A stretch of DNA of 64,000 bases. Origin: Wenyingzhuangia marina. GTDB lineage: Bacteria; Bacteroidota; Bacteroidia; Flavobacteriales; Flavobacteriaceae. The notes beneath the pieces are model-generated. The model was not told the DNA's origin. It ran no database searches and worked only from the letters and a program-made list of their open reading frames with translations. The stretch lies in assembly GCF_900130035.1 (NCBI RefSeq), contig NZ_FQXQ01000002.1, positions 372,001 to 436,000 of the forward strand, written 5' to 3'. The position numbers and the translations under genes were made by a program. Numbering within the stretch: the stretch's first letter is position 1; each line of letters opens with the position of its first letter. This document shows positions 31,158 through 41,214 of this stretch, piece by piece.

Positions 31158-33803
31158 ATGAAGAAGATAACAATTGCTTTAGTAGTTTTTCTTGGATTTT
31201 TAAATCAAGGATTTGCTCAAAAAAAATATCCATATCAAGACGCTACACTTCCAGTTGAAGAGCGTTTGACGGACTTATTAAGCAGAATGAGCTTAGAGGA
31301 AAAAGTACGTCAAATGGATATGTACAAAGGAGAATATTTTAAAGAAGATGAAAAATTCTCTAAAACCAAAGCTAAAAATAAAATTGGAGATCTTGGTGTC
31401 GGAGCTATTCACGACATCTACCCTCGTTCTGCCAAAATGATTAATGATTTACAAAAAAATGTAATCAAAAACAATCGTTGGGGAATTCCGGCATTGATTA
31501 TGTGCGAAATGCTTCATGGTTATTTAGATGAAGGAAGTACTGCTTTTCCTATGAATATAGGTTTAGGAGCTACTTGGGACACTGAATTAATGGAAAAAGT
31601 TGGAGGTGTTATTGGTGCTGAAGCCAGAGCACATGGAGTCCATTTTGGATTAGGTCCTGTGTTAGGAATTGGTCGTGAACCCCGTTGGGGACGTGTGGCT
31701 GAAACTTTTGGAGAAGACACTTACTTAGCAGGAGAACTTGGACTATCTATGGTAAAAGGAATGCAAGGGGATACTTTAGCATCTGACAGATCTATTATTG
31801 CAGAACCTAAACATTTTGCCGTTCATAGTCAACCGCAAGCAGGAGGAAATTCATCACCTGTTTTGGTGGGAGAACGCACTGCTCGTCAAGATTTTTTACC
31901 ATCATTTGAAAAAGTATTTACCAAAGGTGGCGCTCTAGGAACCATGTGTGCATATTCTGAATTGGATGGAATTCCGTGTGCTGCTAATCACTGGTTATTA
32001 ACAGATGTTTTAAGAAAAGAATGGGGATTTAAAGGAATTGTAGTTTCCGATTTAGGAGCTATTAAATACATTCAAACTACTCACTACGCTGCAAGTTCTC
32101 CAAGAGAAAGTATCCGTCAAGCAGTTGCTGCTGGTGTTGATATGCAGTTTTACGATTTTACAAACGATTTTTGGCAAGAAACCATTGTTGATTTGGTAAA
32201 AGAAGGAGAACTACCTATGTCAGATATTGACCGTGCTGCAGGTGGAGTTTTAAGATTAAAATTTTTATTGGGATTGTTTGAAAACCCTTATACAGCTAAA
32301 AACTTAATCAAAGAAAGATTTCATTCAAAAGAAAATCAAGAAATTGTTTTAGAAGCAGGACGTAAATCTATTACTTTATTAAAAAATAAAAACAATTTAT
32401 TACCATTAAGTAAAGACATCAAAACTATTGCTGTGATTGGTCCTAATGCCAATGCATCAAGATTAGGTGGATATTCTGTTAAAAACAAAGTAGCTACTAC
32501 TGTTTTAGAAGGAATTAAAGAAGTTGCAGGAGAAAACACACAAGTTTTATATGAAGAAGGAGTTCCTTTAATTGTAAAGGGACAAATTATTCCATCAAAA
32601 TACTTATTTACACCAGACGAATCTAAAAACGGATTAAAAGGAGAATATTTTAATAATAGAAAAGTAGAAGGAAAACCAGCCTTGACCCGTATTGATAATG
32701 AATTACAATTTGACTGGCCATGGAATCCAGGTGAAGGAGTTAATGATGATGATTTTTCTATTCGCTGGACAGGGTTTATTAAATCTGATACTTCTTTTGA
32801 TGGTTGGATTGGATTGAGTTCTGATGATGGAATTAGAATGTGGATTGATGATCAATTAGTGATTGACAATTGGACGAAAGGAGCTACAAGTATTGTTACA
32901 ACTCCTAAAAAAATTGAAGCTGGTAAAAAATACAAAGTCCGCATAGAAATGTGGGAAGGTGGTTGGGGAGCCAGAGCTCACCTAAGATGGAACTTAGAAA
33001 AAATTAACTTACAACCCGCTATTAACATTGCTAAAAAAGCAGATGTAGCAGTTGTTGTTTTAGGAGAATCTAGAGAATTGGTAGAAGAAAACAGAGATGT
33101 TGCTACTTTAGATTTACATGGAATGCAACAAGAATTAATAGAAGCTATTCAACAAACAGGAACGCCTGTAGTTTGTGTATTGTTAAATGGTCGTCCATTA
33201 TCTGTTAACTGGATTAACGAAAACATTCCAGCAATTTTAGAGGGATGGTTCCCTGGAGAAGCTGGTGGTAAAGCAGTAGCAGATGTTCTTTTTGGTAATT
33301 ACAACCCTGGGGGAAAAAATCCTATTACTTTTCCTAAATCTGTTGGACAATTACCTATTTATTACAATCAAAAACCATCTGCTATTCACAGATATGTAAG
33401 TGAAAGTGAAAATCCATTGTACACCTTTGGTTACGGATTAAGCTATACTACTTTTGAATATTCTAATCTTACAATAAGTGAAAATAAAATCAAAACAGAT
33501 GGAAGTCTTAAAGTAGGTGTTGATGTTAAAAACACAGGAGATTATGATGGAGATGAAGTGGTACAATTATATATTAATGATATATACAGCAGTGTAACTA
33601 CTCCACATAAAACACTTAAAGGATTTGAAAGAGTTTTTATTAAAAAAGGAGAAACCAAGCACATTAAATTTACTCTTAATCCAGAAGAATTAGCTATTTG
33701 GAACAGAGAAATGGTTCGTGTTGTAGAACCTGGAGAATTTGAAATAATGATTGGAGGAAATTCAACAGATTTATTAAAAACAAAATTTACAGTAGAAAAA
33801 TAA
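31158..33803 (+). CDS. GH3 glycosidase with inserted PA14 domain, secreted; last gene of operon
   Basis: An 881-aa enzyme with a Sec signal peptide (cleavage near FAQ, residue 21). The GH3 N-terminal barrel carries nucleophile Asp298 in VVSDLGAIKY; a PA14 domain (about residues 490-625, with GWIGLSSDDGIRMWIDDQL) is inserted in the second domain, and a fibronectin III-like domain ends the protein. GH3 covers beta-glucosidases, xylosidases and some hexosaminidases, so the substrate is open; within this operon it might act on an unusual beta-linked branch. A strong terminator follows 20 bp after its stop codon. Confidence 0.9.
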   Translation: MKKITIALVVFLGFLNQGFAQKKYPYQDATLPVEERLTDLLSRMSLEEKVRQMDMYKGEYFKEDEKFSKTKAKNKIGDLGVGAIHDIYPRSAKMINDLQKNVIKNNRWGIPALIMCEMLHGYLDEGSTAFPMNIGLGATWDTELMEKVGGVIGAEARAHGVHFGLGPVLGIGREPRWGRVAETFGEDTYLAGELGLSMVKGMQGDTLASDRSIIAEPKHFAVHSQPQAGGNSSPVLVGERTARQDFLPSFEKVFTKGGALGTMCAYSELDGIPCAANHWLLTDVLRKEWGFKGIVVSDLGAIKYIQTTHYAASSPRESIRQAVAAGVDMQFYDFTNDFWQETIVDLVKEGELPMSDIDRAAGGVLRLKFLLGLFENPYTAKNLIKERFHSKENQEIVLEAGRKSITLLKNKNNLLPLSKDIKTIAVIGPNANASRLGGYSVKNKVATTVLEGIKEVAGENTQVLYEEGVPLIVKGQIIPSKYLFTPDESKNGLKGEYFNNRKVEGKPALTRIDNELQFDWPWNPGEGVNDDDFSIRWTGFIKSDTSFDGWIGLSSDDGIRMWIDDQLVIDNWTKGATSIVTTPKKIEAGKKYKVRIEMWEGGWGARAHLRWNLEKINLQPAINIAKKADVAVVVLGESRELVEENRDVATLDLHGMQQELIEAIQQTGTPVVCVLLNGRPLSVNWINENIPAILEGWFPGEAGGKAVADVLFGNYNPGGKNPITFPKSVGQLPIYYNQKPSAIHRYVSESENPLYTFGYGLSYTTFEYSNLTISENKIKTDGSLKVGVDVKNTGDYDGDEVVQLYINDIYSSVTTPHKTLKGFERVFIKKGETKHIKFTLNPEELAIWNREMVRVVEPGEFEIMIGGNSTDLLKTKFTVEK

Positions 33804-33823
33804 TAACTTTTTTAATATCTATA

Positions 33824-33857
33824 AAAAAACCAGAGAAACAGTCTTCTCTGGTTTTTT
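33824..33857 (+). terminator. Terminator of the 12-gene glycosidase operon
   Basis: A perfect 14-bp stem (six A plus CCAGAGAA, with TTCTCTGG plus six T), 6-nt loop. It marks the operon end and implies a separate promoter for susCD. Confidence 0.9.
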
Positions 33858-34146
33858 ATTTTTATATACTTCTTTTTCATCATTCCATCTTCTTAAAGCA
33901 ACAAGTATAAATACTTATTAATATACTTAAGTAAAGACTTTACTAAAAAGAAGCTTAAATGGGCTTAATAATTTATTAAAAGTATGTTTTTATTCTTTCC
34001 ATCTAACAATACATCTACTACCTTAACATGAAACATGCGAATAAACACTTTTTTTTACAGTATATATCAGCTATTTTAAGGACTATTTAACATCTCTTAG
34101 CCCTTTGTTTTAAAGGACTTTACAGTTTTATTCTTTAAATATATTT

Positions 34147-34154
34147 TACTTTTG
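34147..34154 (+). promoter_or_regulatory. -7 box upstream of susC
   Basis: TACTTTTG fits TAnnTTTG exactly; the -33 position reads GTTTTA rather than TTG. If used, the leader is about 150 nt and includes the shared motif. Confidence 0.45.
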
Positions 34155-34208
34155 CATGATATATTTTACATAAAATGGACAAAAACAAACCAACATCATT
34201 TAAGAACT

Positions 34209-34225
34209 GTCATTGGTCGAAATTA
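34209..34225 (+). promoter_or_regulatory. Shared PUL motif copy 3, upstream of susC
   Basis: GTCATTGGTCGAAATTA matches copies 1 and 2 at GTCAT, GTC and AAAT. It ends 82 bp upstream of the susC start codon. Confidence 0.55.
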
Positions 34226-34307
34226 TGATAAAACAGAAGATAATGATTTATAGATTTAACATATAAATAACACATAAAAACATATTTATTAACTAAAAGA
34301 CTAAATT

Positions 34308-37300
34308 ATGATTCAGAAAGTACTTAGATTAGTGCTACTTGTTTTTTGCGTAACTAGCTTTCAAAATGCTAGTGCTCAAACTACAGTAACAGGAACAATT
34401 ACGGATGGTGACCTTGATATGCCCCTACCAGCCGTAAGTATTGTCGTTAAAGGGACATCAAATGGAACTGCTTCAGATTTTGACGGAAATTATAGTATAA
34501 CTATACCGAATGAATCAGCAGTTTTAGTATTTAAGTATATTGGATATACTACTCAAGAAATTCCTTATACTGGATCTAACATTATCAATGTTAAACTAAA
34601 GCCTAGTACGGAACAGTTAGATGAAGTTGTTGTAACGGCCTTAGGTATTAAAAGAGAGAAAAAAGCAATTACTTATTCTGCACAAAATGTTAGTGTAGAT
34701 GAGTTATCAGAAGCAAGATCTCTAAACGTTGCCAACTCTTTATCAGGTAAAGTAGCTGGTTTAAACTTTTCTACAACATCAAACGGAGTTGGTAGTTCAT
34801 CTAGAATTACTTTAAGAGGGAACAGGTCTCTTAATGGAAATAACCAACCTTTATATGTAGTAGACGGTGTGCCAATTAGTAATGGTACTACAGACAGAAA
34901 CCCAGATATTGATACAGGAGGTACTTCACAGCCAGATGGTATTTCAAACTTAAATCCTGAAGATATTGCCTCTATGACAGTTTTAAAGGGACCTTCTGCT
35001 GCTGCTTTATATGGTACACGAGCAAGTAATGGTGTAATTGTTATTACAACTAAATCTGGTGCTGGAGCTCAAGGAACTAAAGTTTCTATTTCTTCTAACT
35101 TTATGGCTTCTTCTGCTATTGATTTATCAGATTTACAAAATGAGTACGGACAAGGTGCTCAAGGAGTCTACAACCCTATCTCTCAAAGTAGCTGGGGTGG
35201 TAAACTAGATGGTAGTCAAGTTTCTGCATGGCAATTGGTTAACAATCCGAATTATCAAGGACCTGCTACGACCAGTTATTCTGCTCAACCAAATAATGTA
35301 ACAGATTTTTATCAAACAGGATACAACTTGGCAAACACAGTATCTGTAACTAGTGGATCTGAGAAAACACAAGCTTATTTTTCTTATACAAATACACTAG
35401 CTGAAGGTATTATAGGAGGGAATAAAATGAACAGAAACAATGTTAACTTAAGAATTACAAGTAAGTTTAATGATAAGTTTACTTTAGATACTAAAGCTAA
35501 TTACATTACACAGAACATTGATAATTTAATGAGAACAGGTGAAGAATCAATAGGTACTTCATTATACTTATTACCTAGAAGTATTTCTCATAATTCTTAC
35601 AGTGATTATGAATATATTGATGCTCAAGGTCAAAGAAGAGTAAATTATTATTTAGATGAAGTTGGTCAAGCTGGTGGTAACCCATACTGGTCTGCTTTAC
35701 GTGATGATGATCGTGATGATGACAGAACTAGATTTATTGGATTTGCTTCTTTAAAATATCAATTAAATGATGACCTGAGTTTTCACTTTAGAACTGGTTT
35801 AGATCAGATGACAAATACTACTTTTAGAAACAGATACGCTACAAATCGTTTTAATAACGACCAAGGTTCATATAGCGAATACTACCAAACAGTTAGTGAA
35901 TTAAATACAGATGTATTAGCTACATATAACAAAAAAATTGGAGATTTTTCTATAAATTTAAACGCGGGTGCTAATATTTTAAAACAAAAAAGTTCTTCAT
36001 TAACATCTGGAGGAGTCTTAGGAAATAGAAACGGTTTCTTTTTATCAAACATTCAAAACCAAACACCTGTTTCTTCTTTATCAGAAAAACAAGTAAACTC
36101 AATATATGGTTTTACACAAATTGGATATAAAAATTATTTATTCTTAGATGCTACTGCTAGAAATGATTGGTCATCTGCACTGCCTGCTGACAACAGATCT
36201 TTCTTTTATCCTTCTATTGGTTTATCTGGTGTAATATCTGATATGATTGAAATGCCTGAACCTATTACTTATATTAAACTAAGAGCTTCTTATGCACAAG
36301 TTGGTAATGACACAAATCCATACCAAACAAGTCCTCAATTATCATATATAGGAGGAAATGGAGGTATGTTATATGGTCAATCTACCGCTGCAAATCCTGA
36401 TTTAAAACCTGAAATTTCAAGTTCATCTGAATTTGGTGCAGATTTTAGATTCTTTCACAATCGCTTAGGATTAGATATTACTTATTTTGATTCTCAAACA
36501 AAAAATCAAATCTTTTACATTAATACCCCTCAATCTTCATCAAAAAGTAGAGCTGTAGTAAACGGAGGAAATATTCAAAACAAAGGTTTAGAAGTTGTGC
36601 TTACAGCTACCCCTATCGAAACAAAAGATTTTGCATGGGACATTACTGCTAACTATGCATCATACCAATCAGAAATTAAATCAATTTTTGAAAATAGAGA
36701 TGAATTAGTTCTTGGGGCAGGAAGATTATTAAGAAGTAAAATTGTTAAAGGAGGTGAATATGGTGATTTATATATCAAAGGATTTGAAAGAAATGAAAAT
36801 GGAGATATTTTAATAGACGGAAATACAGGTTTACCAATCGCTCAAGGTGATTTTGAAACTTTAGCTGGAAACTTTAATCCAGATTGGACAGGTGGTTTAA
36901 AAAACAACTTTCGTTACAAAAACTTTAACTTCAGCTTCTTAATTGACATGAGAATTGGTGGTGAAGTTATTTCTTACACACAAGCTAGACAAGCAGGATT
37001 AGGAGTTAATTCTATTACTCTTGCGGGAAGAGAAAACGGTTTTGTGGTAGATGGTGTTGTTGATAATGGTAATGGTAATTATACAGCAAATACCAAAACT
37101 GTAACAGCAGAACAATACTGGACTGCTATTGGACAAAGAACTCCAGTTGCGGAAGACTTTATATACGATGCAACTAATATTAGATTAAGAGAAGTTGTAT
37201 TGGGATATTCAATGCCTAAAACAATCTTAAAAAAATCTCCTTTCACAAGTGTAAACGTTTCTTTTGTAGCACGTAACTTATTCTTTATTGTGAATAAAGC

Positions 37301-37412
37301 AAAATATTTTGATCCAGAACAAGGAGCTGGTACTGGTAACTTACAGGGTGTGGAATCTTTCAACCTTCCTTCTACTAGAGATTATGGAGTTAGTTTAAAA
37401 TTTGGATTTTAA
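34308..37412 (+). CDS. susC: SusC-like TonB-dependent outer-membrane transporter
   Basis: Outer-membrane importer of glycan fragments (1034 aa), energised by TonB and capped by SusD. Order: Sec signal (ending ASAQ, residue 24), carboxypeptidase-D regulatory-like domain (about 27-110, with SIVVKGTSNGTASDFDGNY), the TonB-box/linker region QLDEVVVTALG, plug domain (LYVVDGVPISN, then GTRASNGVIVITTK), and the beta barrel ending in SLKFGF. Its partner susD follows by 18 bp. It is transcribed separately from the glycosidase operon but carries the same upstream motif, so both are probably induced together. Confidence 0.95.
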   Translation: MIQKVLRLVLLVFCVTSFQNASAQTTVTGTITDGDLDMPLPAVSIVVKGTSNGTASDFDGNYSITIPNESAVLVFKYIGYTTQEIPYTGSNIINVKLKPSTEQLDEVVVTALGIKREKKAITYSAQNVSVDELSEARSLNVANSLSGKVAGLNFSTTSNGVGSSSRITLRGNRSLNGNNQPLYVVDGVPISNGTTDRNPDIDTGGTSQPDGISNLNPEDIASMTVLKGPSAAALYGTRASNGVIVITTKSGAGAQGTKVSISSNFMASSAIDLSDLQNEYGQGAQGVYNPISQSSWGGKLDGSQVSAWQLVNNPNYQGPATTSYSAQPNNVTDFYQTGYNLANTVSVTSGSEKTQAYFSYTNTLAEGIIGGNKMNRNNVNLRITSKFNDKFTLDTKANYITQNIDNLMRTGEESIGTSLYLLPRSISHNSYSDYEYIDAQGQRRVNYYLDEVGQAGGNPYWSALRDDDRDDDRTRFIGFASLKYQLNDDLSFHFRTGLDQMTNTTFRNRYATNRFNNDQGSYSEYYQTVSELNTDVLATYNKKIGDFSINLNAGANILKQKSSSLTSGGVLGNRNGFFLSNIQNQTPVSSLSEKQVNSIYGFTQIGYKNYLFLDATARNDWSSALPADNRSFFYPSIGLSGVISDMIEMPEPITYIKLRASYAQVGNDTNPYQTSPQLSYIGGNGGMLYGQSTAANPDLKPEISSSSEFGADFRFFHNRLGLDITYFDSQTKNQIFYINTPQSSSKSRAVVNGGNIQNKGLEVVLTATPIETKDFAWDITANYASYQSEIKSIFENRDELVLGAGRLLRSKIVKGGEYGDLYIKGFERNENGDILIDGNTGLPIAQGDFETLAGNFNPDWTGGLKNNFRYKNFNFSFLIDMRIGGEVISYTQARQAGLGVNSITLAGRENGFVVDGVVDNGNGNYTANTKTVTAEQYWTAIGQRTPVAEDFIYDATNIRLREVVLGYSMPKTILKKSPFTSVNVSFVARNLFFIVNKAKYFDPEQGAGTGNLQGVESFNLPSTRDYGVSLKFGF

Positions 37413-37430
37413 TAAAAAAAAAAACTTATC

Positions 37431-39017
37431 ATGAAAAAATATAATAAAATAAAATCAATAGCAGCCATGCTGATGATCTGTGCCTATACAACAAGTTGTA
37501 CAGATAATTTTGATGAATTAAACACTAATAAAAATGCAATTACTGAAGATCAACTAGATGCTTCTTTAGCAGGACCTTCTTTTGCATCAGCCTTATACGC
37601 TGGTATTCATAATGGTTCTTATTCTTCCCCAGGAGTAGATGATCAAGGAACGTGGGGAATTGCAACAGGTATTTTATCCTCTCAGTTTGTACAGTATTTA
37701 AATACAGGTTTTAGTACTGATAGAAATGAATTAAGTGGTTGGTCTGATCGTGGATGGTTAAGATTCTATACGGTTGCAGTACCTGCCCTAAACAATGCTT
37801 TTAAAGCTAGTGAAGGAAACGCAGAAGCACTTGCTGTCCTTAAATTATGGAAAGTATTTATGTATAATCAAATGACCGATCATTACGGGCCTATTCCTTA
37901 TACTGAAGCTGGAAATAATGCAGAAAAAGTAGCATACGATAGTCAAGAAGCTATTTATGAAGATTTCTTCAACTTGTTAGATGAAGCTGATGATGTTTTA
38001 AGTAATACATCTGAATCAACCGTAGGTCTGTTTGCAATTTCTGATAGAGTTTACAACGGAGATGTTGAAAAATGGAAAACTTTTGGAAATAGTTTAAGAC
38101 TTAGATTAGCATTAAGAATTTCTGATGTTCAACCTGAAAAAGCAAAAACTCAAGCTGAGTTAGCTGTAGCAAATGGTGTTATGGAAAATAATGATGATAG
38201 TGCTACATTTAAAACTAGCAATATTACTCCTAACAACTTGAACATGATTGTAAATAGTTGGGGATATGTGATGACAGCTGGAATGGAAAGTATTTTAAAA
38301 GGATATAATGACCCTAGATTAGAGATTTGGTTCTCTAAAACAGAGGAAGAAGAAGAAACTGAAAGAGCTTTTCGAGGAATGCCAGCTGGAGGATTACAAG
38401 ATCAATTTGGTACAATTCAATTCTCAAAATTTAATGATGATGTTTTAGGAAATGACTTTAGTGAAGAAAAACCTATTGAAATCTTAATGGCTTCAGAATG
38501 TTATTTAAATAGAGCTGAAGCAGCTTTAAATGGATGGAATGTGAACGGAACAGCTCAATCTCTATATGAAGAAGGGATCAGGTTATCTCTATCTCAATGG
38601 GGAGTTAACAATGCTTCTAAAATATCTGATTATATTGCAGAAACTTCTACTCCTGTGGCTCCAGATATTACAAATAACCCTGATTATGCTAACATAGGTT
38701 TAGAGACACCGCCTGTTAGTGTTCCTGTAGCCTGGGCTAACACAGAATCTGAACAACGTACACAAATTGCTGTTCAAAAATACTTAGCATTATTCCCTGA
38801 ATCATGGGAGACTTGGGCTGATTTACGTAGAACAGATGAACAGATTATTTATCCATTATTAAATTCAGAAAACTTTGAAGTAGGAAAAGGATTAATGAAA
38901 AGAGTACTTTTTGTTACCAATGAAATTTCTACTAATGGAGAAGCTGTTGATGATGCTATCGATAAATTAGGAGGTCCTAACACAGGTGCAACAAAACTTT
39001 GGTGGGATAAAAATTAA
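37431..39017 (+). CDS. susD: SusD-like glycan-binding lipoprotein
   Basis: Outer-membrane surface lipoprotein (528 aa) that captures the glycan and forms the lid of the SusC channel. It has a lipobox (TTSC, Cys23) followed by NFDELNTNKNAITEDQL, and helical TPR-like segments typical of the SusD/RagB superfamily (closest to the SusD-like 2 type), including SECYLNRAEAAL and YLALFPESWETWADLRRT. The gene directly follows susC and ends in a strong terminator. Likely ligands are N-glycans or glycopeptides, inferred from the operon. Confidence 0.93.
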   Translation: MKKYNKIKSIAAMLMICAYTTSCTDNFDELNTNKNAITEDQLDASLAGPSFASALYAGIHNGSYSSPGVDDQGTWGIATGILSSQFVQYLNTGFSTDRNELSGWSDRGWLRFYTVAVPALNNAFKASEGNAEALAVLKLWKVFMYNQMTDHYGPIPYTEAGNNAEKVAYDSQEAIYEDFFNLLDEADDVLSNTSESTVGLFAISDRVYNGDVEKWKTFGNSLRLRLALRISDVQPEKAKTQAELAVANGVMENNDDSATFKTSNITPNNLNMIVNSWGYVMTAGMESILKGYNDPRLEIWFSKTEEEEETERAFRGMPAGGLQDQFGTIQFSKFNDDVLGNDFSEEKPIEILMASECYLNRAEAALNGWNVNGTAQSLYEEGIRLSLSQWGVNNASKISDYIAETSTPVAPDITNNPDYANIGLETPPVSVPVAWANTESEQRTQIAVQKYLALFPESWETWADLRRTDEQIIYPLLNSENFEVGKGLMKRVLFVTNEISTNGEAVDDAIDKLGGPNTGATKLWWDKN

Positions 39018-39045
39018 CATTTCCATGAGATGTTAATCATCATAA

Positions 39046-39083
39046 AAAAGAGGAGAGATTTTTAAATAAGTCTCTCCTCTTTT
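39046..39083 (+). terminator. Terminator after susD
   Basis: A perfect 13-bp stem (AAAAGAGGAGAGA and its complement, ending in TTTT) with a 12-nt loop. Confidence 0.9.
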
Positions 39084-39128
39084 ATTTATATTTCAAGTTG
39101 AATCTAAAACATCATAAATTTTATAGAT

Positions 39129-40457
39129 ATGCCTAATACAAAATCTTCAAAAATTCAAGAGAAAAACAGTACGCTAGTTCCTATTTTAATAATAGCTGGA
39201 CTTTTTTTCATCTTTGGATTTGTAACCTGGATTAACGGAGCTTTGATTCCTTTTATGAAAGCGATTAATGAGTTAACATCATCTCAATCGCTTTTAGTTG
39301 CTTCTGCTTCATATATTTCTTTTGTGGTAATGGCCATTCCTGCTTCCTATATTTTAAATAAAATAGGGTATAAAAAAGGGATGTCTTTAGGTTTGTTTGT
39401 GATGGGAATTGGAGCCTTGGTTTTTATTCCTGCTGCAGAAGCAAGAACTTACTGGATGTTTTTAACTGGAATTTTTATTCAAGGAGCTGGAATGACTTTA
39501 CTTCAAACAGCCTCAAACCCATATATTACTATCCTAGGACCTATTGATAGCGCTGCAAAACGTATTGCTATTATGGGAATAGCCAATAAAGTAGCTGGAG
39601 CCTTAGGTTCTATTATTTTTGGAGCTTTATTATTATCAGGAATAGATGAAATACAAGAAAAGCTAAAAACTGTTTCTATAACTGAAAAAACAGAATTGCT
39701 AAACACCATGGCTGATAGCGTGGTGACTCCATATATTGTTATGGCTATTGTATTGTTTGTCCTTGGGGTTTTAATTAGAAAAGCTCCTTTACCAAATGTT
39801 GAAGCAGAACCAATAGAAGAATCTAAAGATGGAACTACAAGTAAAACTAGTATTTTTCAATTTCCTCATTTATGGTTAGGCGTGCTAACCTTATTTATGT
39901 ATGTAGGTGTAGAAGTTATTGCTGGTGATACCATTATAGCTTATGGTATTTCTTTAGGAATTCCTGCTACTGATGCTAAATTCTTCACAACATTTACACT
40001 AATGGCTATGGTAGCTACTTATGCTTTGGGAGTAATACTAATTCCTAAAATTATAAGTCAAACCACCGCATTAAAAATAAGTGCCCTATTAGGAATTATC
40101 TTCTCTTTATGTATTGTTTTTACCTCAGGAATGGTATCTGTACTATTTGTTGCTGCATTAGGGATAGCAAATGCTTTGGTTTGGCCAGCAGTTTGGCCTT
40201 TAACACTAAACGGACTAGGTAAATTTACCAAAACAGCCTCTGCCCTATTAATTATGGCTATTTCAGGGGGAGCTATTATTCCGCCTCTTTACGGAAAATT
40301 AGTTGATAGTAACAAGGTAACATACCTTGCACAAGGAATGAATGATGCTTTGGCAACGGCTACAGCTTCTACAAAAGGATATTGGATTCTATTACCTTGT
40401 TATATCATCATTTTATATTATGCTATGGCGGGACATAAGTTAGGGTTGAAAAAATAA
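39129..40457 (+). CDS. Sugar MFS transporter (FucP/NagP-like)
   Basis: Inner-membrane sugar:proton symporter of the FHS family (442 aa, about 12 helices). Blocks FGFVTWINGALIPF and LLQTASNPYITILGP are shared with glucose/galactose and GlcNAc (NagP-type) permeases and differ from the FucP-like protein at 6382. As the last gene of the glycan locus it probably imports a released monosaccharide such as GlcNAc, galactose or mannose. It begins 46 bp after the susD terminator, so it depends on read-through or a promoter in that short gap; none is obvious. Confidence 0.85.
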   Translation: MPNTKSSKIQEKNSTLVPILIIAGLFFIFGFVTWINGALIPFMKAINELTSSQSLLVASASYISFVVMAIPASYILNKIGYKKGMSLGLFVMGIGALVFIPAAEARTYWMFLTGIFIQGAGMTLLQTASNPYITILGPIDSAAKRIAIMGIANKVAGALGSIIFGALLLSGIDEIQEKLKTVSITEKTELLNTMADSVVTPYIVMAIVLFVLGVLIRKAPLPNVEAEPIEESKDGTTSKTSIFQFPHLWLGVLTLFMYVGVEVIAGDTIIAYGISLGIPATDAKFFTTFTLMAMVATYALGVILIPKIISQTTALKISALLGIIFSLCIVFTSGMVSVLFVAALGIANALVWPAVWPLTLNGLGKFTKTASALLIMAISGGAIIPPLYGKLVDSNKVTYLAQGMNDALATATASTKGYWILLPCYIIILYYAMAGHKLGLKK

Positions 40458-40475
40458 ACTAAATTATATATAATT

Positions 40476-40505
40476 AAAACCTATCACTTTTGGTGATAGG
40501 TTTTT
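40476..40505 (+). terminator. Terminator of the MFS gene, end of the glycan locus
   Basis: Stem AAAACCTATCAC / GTGATAGGTTTTT with a 5-nt loop. Confidence 0.88.
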
Positions 40506-40559
40506 CCAAAAAATAATACCTGATTAATCAAGTACGTATTAACAAATAAACAAATTATT

Positions 40560-41069
40560 TTATATTGCTTGTTTTACTAAATCTAACCAGCTATTTATTC
40601 TTCCCTCATTTAAATCTGACTCGTTATCATTATCTAAAGCTAGACCATAAAAATATTCTTCGTCATTAGGAATAATTGCTTTTGAGTCTGTGTGTCTATA
40701 TCCTTCAACAGGCCATTTAGCAATCACTTCTCCTCCATTTTGGATAATTACTTCCGCTAAAATTCCAACGCCATCAATAAAATATTCTGCATAACCAATT
40801 TGATCTCCTAAACCATAAATAGCTACTTTTTTACCTGTAAAATCAATGGTTTTAAAATCATCAAAAAAAGTTTCCCAATCACTTTGTAAATCTCCATCGT
40901 ACCAAGTGGATAAACCTAAAATAATAGTATCATATTCTTGAAAGTCTGCTGTATTAGCTTCTGATATTTCTTTAACAACAATATTATCAAAAGCGTCTAC
41001 AATTTCATGTGTTAACTCTTCTGTTATTCCGGTGTCTGACCCAAAAAACAATCCTATTTTCTTTTTCAT
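40560..41069 (-). CDS. fldA: Flavodoxin
   Basis: Small FMN electron carrier (169 aa) in the cytoplasm. The phosphate-binding loop GSDTGITE (residues 10-17) and the isoalloxazine-side loops LGLSTWYDGDLQ and YGLGDQIGYAEYF are intact, and the length fits the long-chain flavodoxins. It has its own transcription unit; a TAGATTTG -7-like box lies 29 bp upstream. In flavobacteria it commonly replaces ferredoxin when iron is low, but no iron-box is recognisable here. Confidence 0.95.
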   Translation of the reverse strand: MKKKIGLFFGSDTGITEELTHEIVDAFDNIVVKEISEANTADFQEYDTIILGLSTWYDGDLQSDWETFFDDFKTIDFTGKKVAIYGLGDQIGYAEYFIDGVGILAEVIIQNGGEVIAKWPVEGYRHTDSKAIIPNDEEYFYGLALDNDNESDLNEGRINSWLDLVKQAI

Positions 41070-41097
41070 TTATAATTATTCTTAAATTAAATCATTT

Positions 41098-41105
41098 CAA
41101 ATCTA
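41098..41105 (-). promoter_or_regulatory. Possible -7 box of the flavodoxin gene
   Basis: Minus-strand TAGATTTG fits TAnnTTTG. The nearest TTG lies 14 bp upstream of it, shorter than the normal 19-21 bp spacing. Confidence 0.35.
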
Positions 41106-41214
41106 ATAATTATTTTTATCAATTCTAAATAAAAACAATATTTAATTTAAAAACAAAGCTTAATTTAGCAAGTAGAAAATTTAATTAAACATCTTTTTAT
41201 CAACATTTAAAAAC

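Larger units (their letters stand above)
33858..34307 (+). other. Intergenic region and leader upstream of susC
   Basis: 450 bp without a convincing gene. It holds a small dyad CCTTT/AAAGG (34102-34116), a -7 box at 34147-34154, a possible 17-codon leader ORF (34175-34228, start MDKNKPTSF), and the third copy of the shared PUL motif at 34209-34225. Confidence 0.6.

Noticed and set aside
33858-34307. tRNA or rRNA gene in the long spacer before susC
   Set aside because: No cloverleaf, CCA end or rRNA-like block is present; only promoter-type signals and short dyads.
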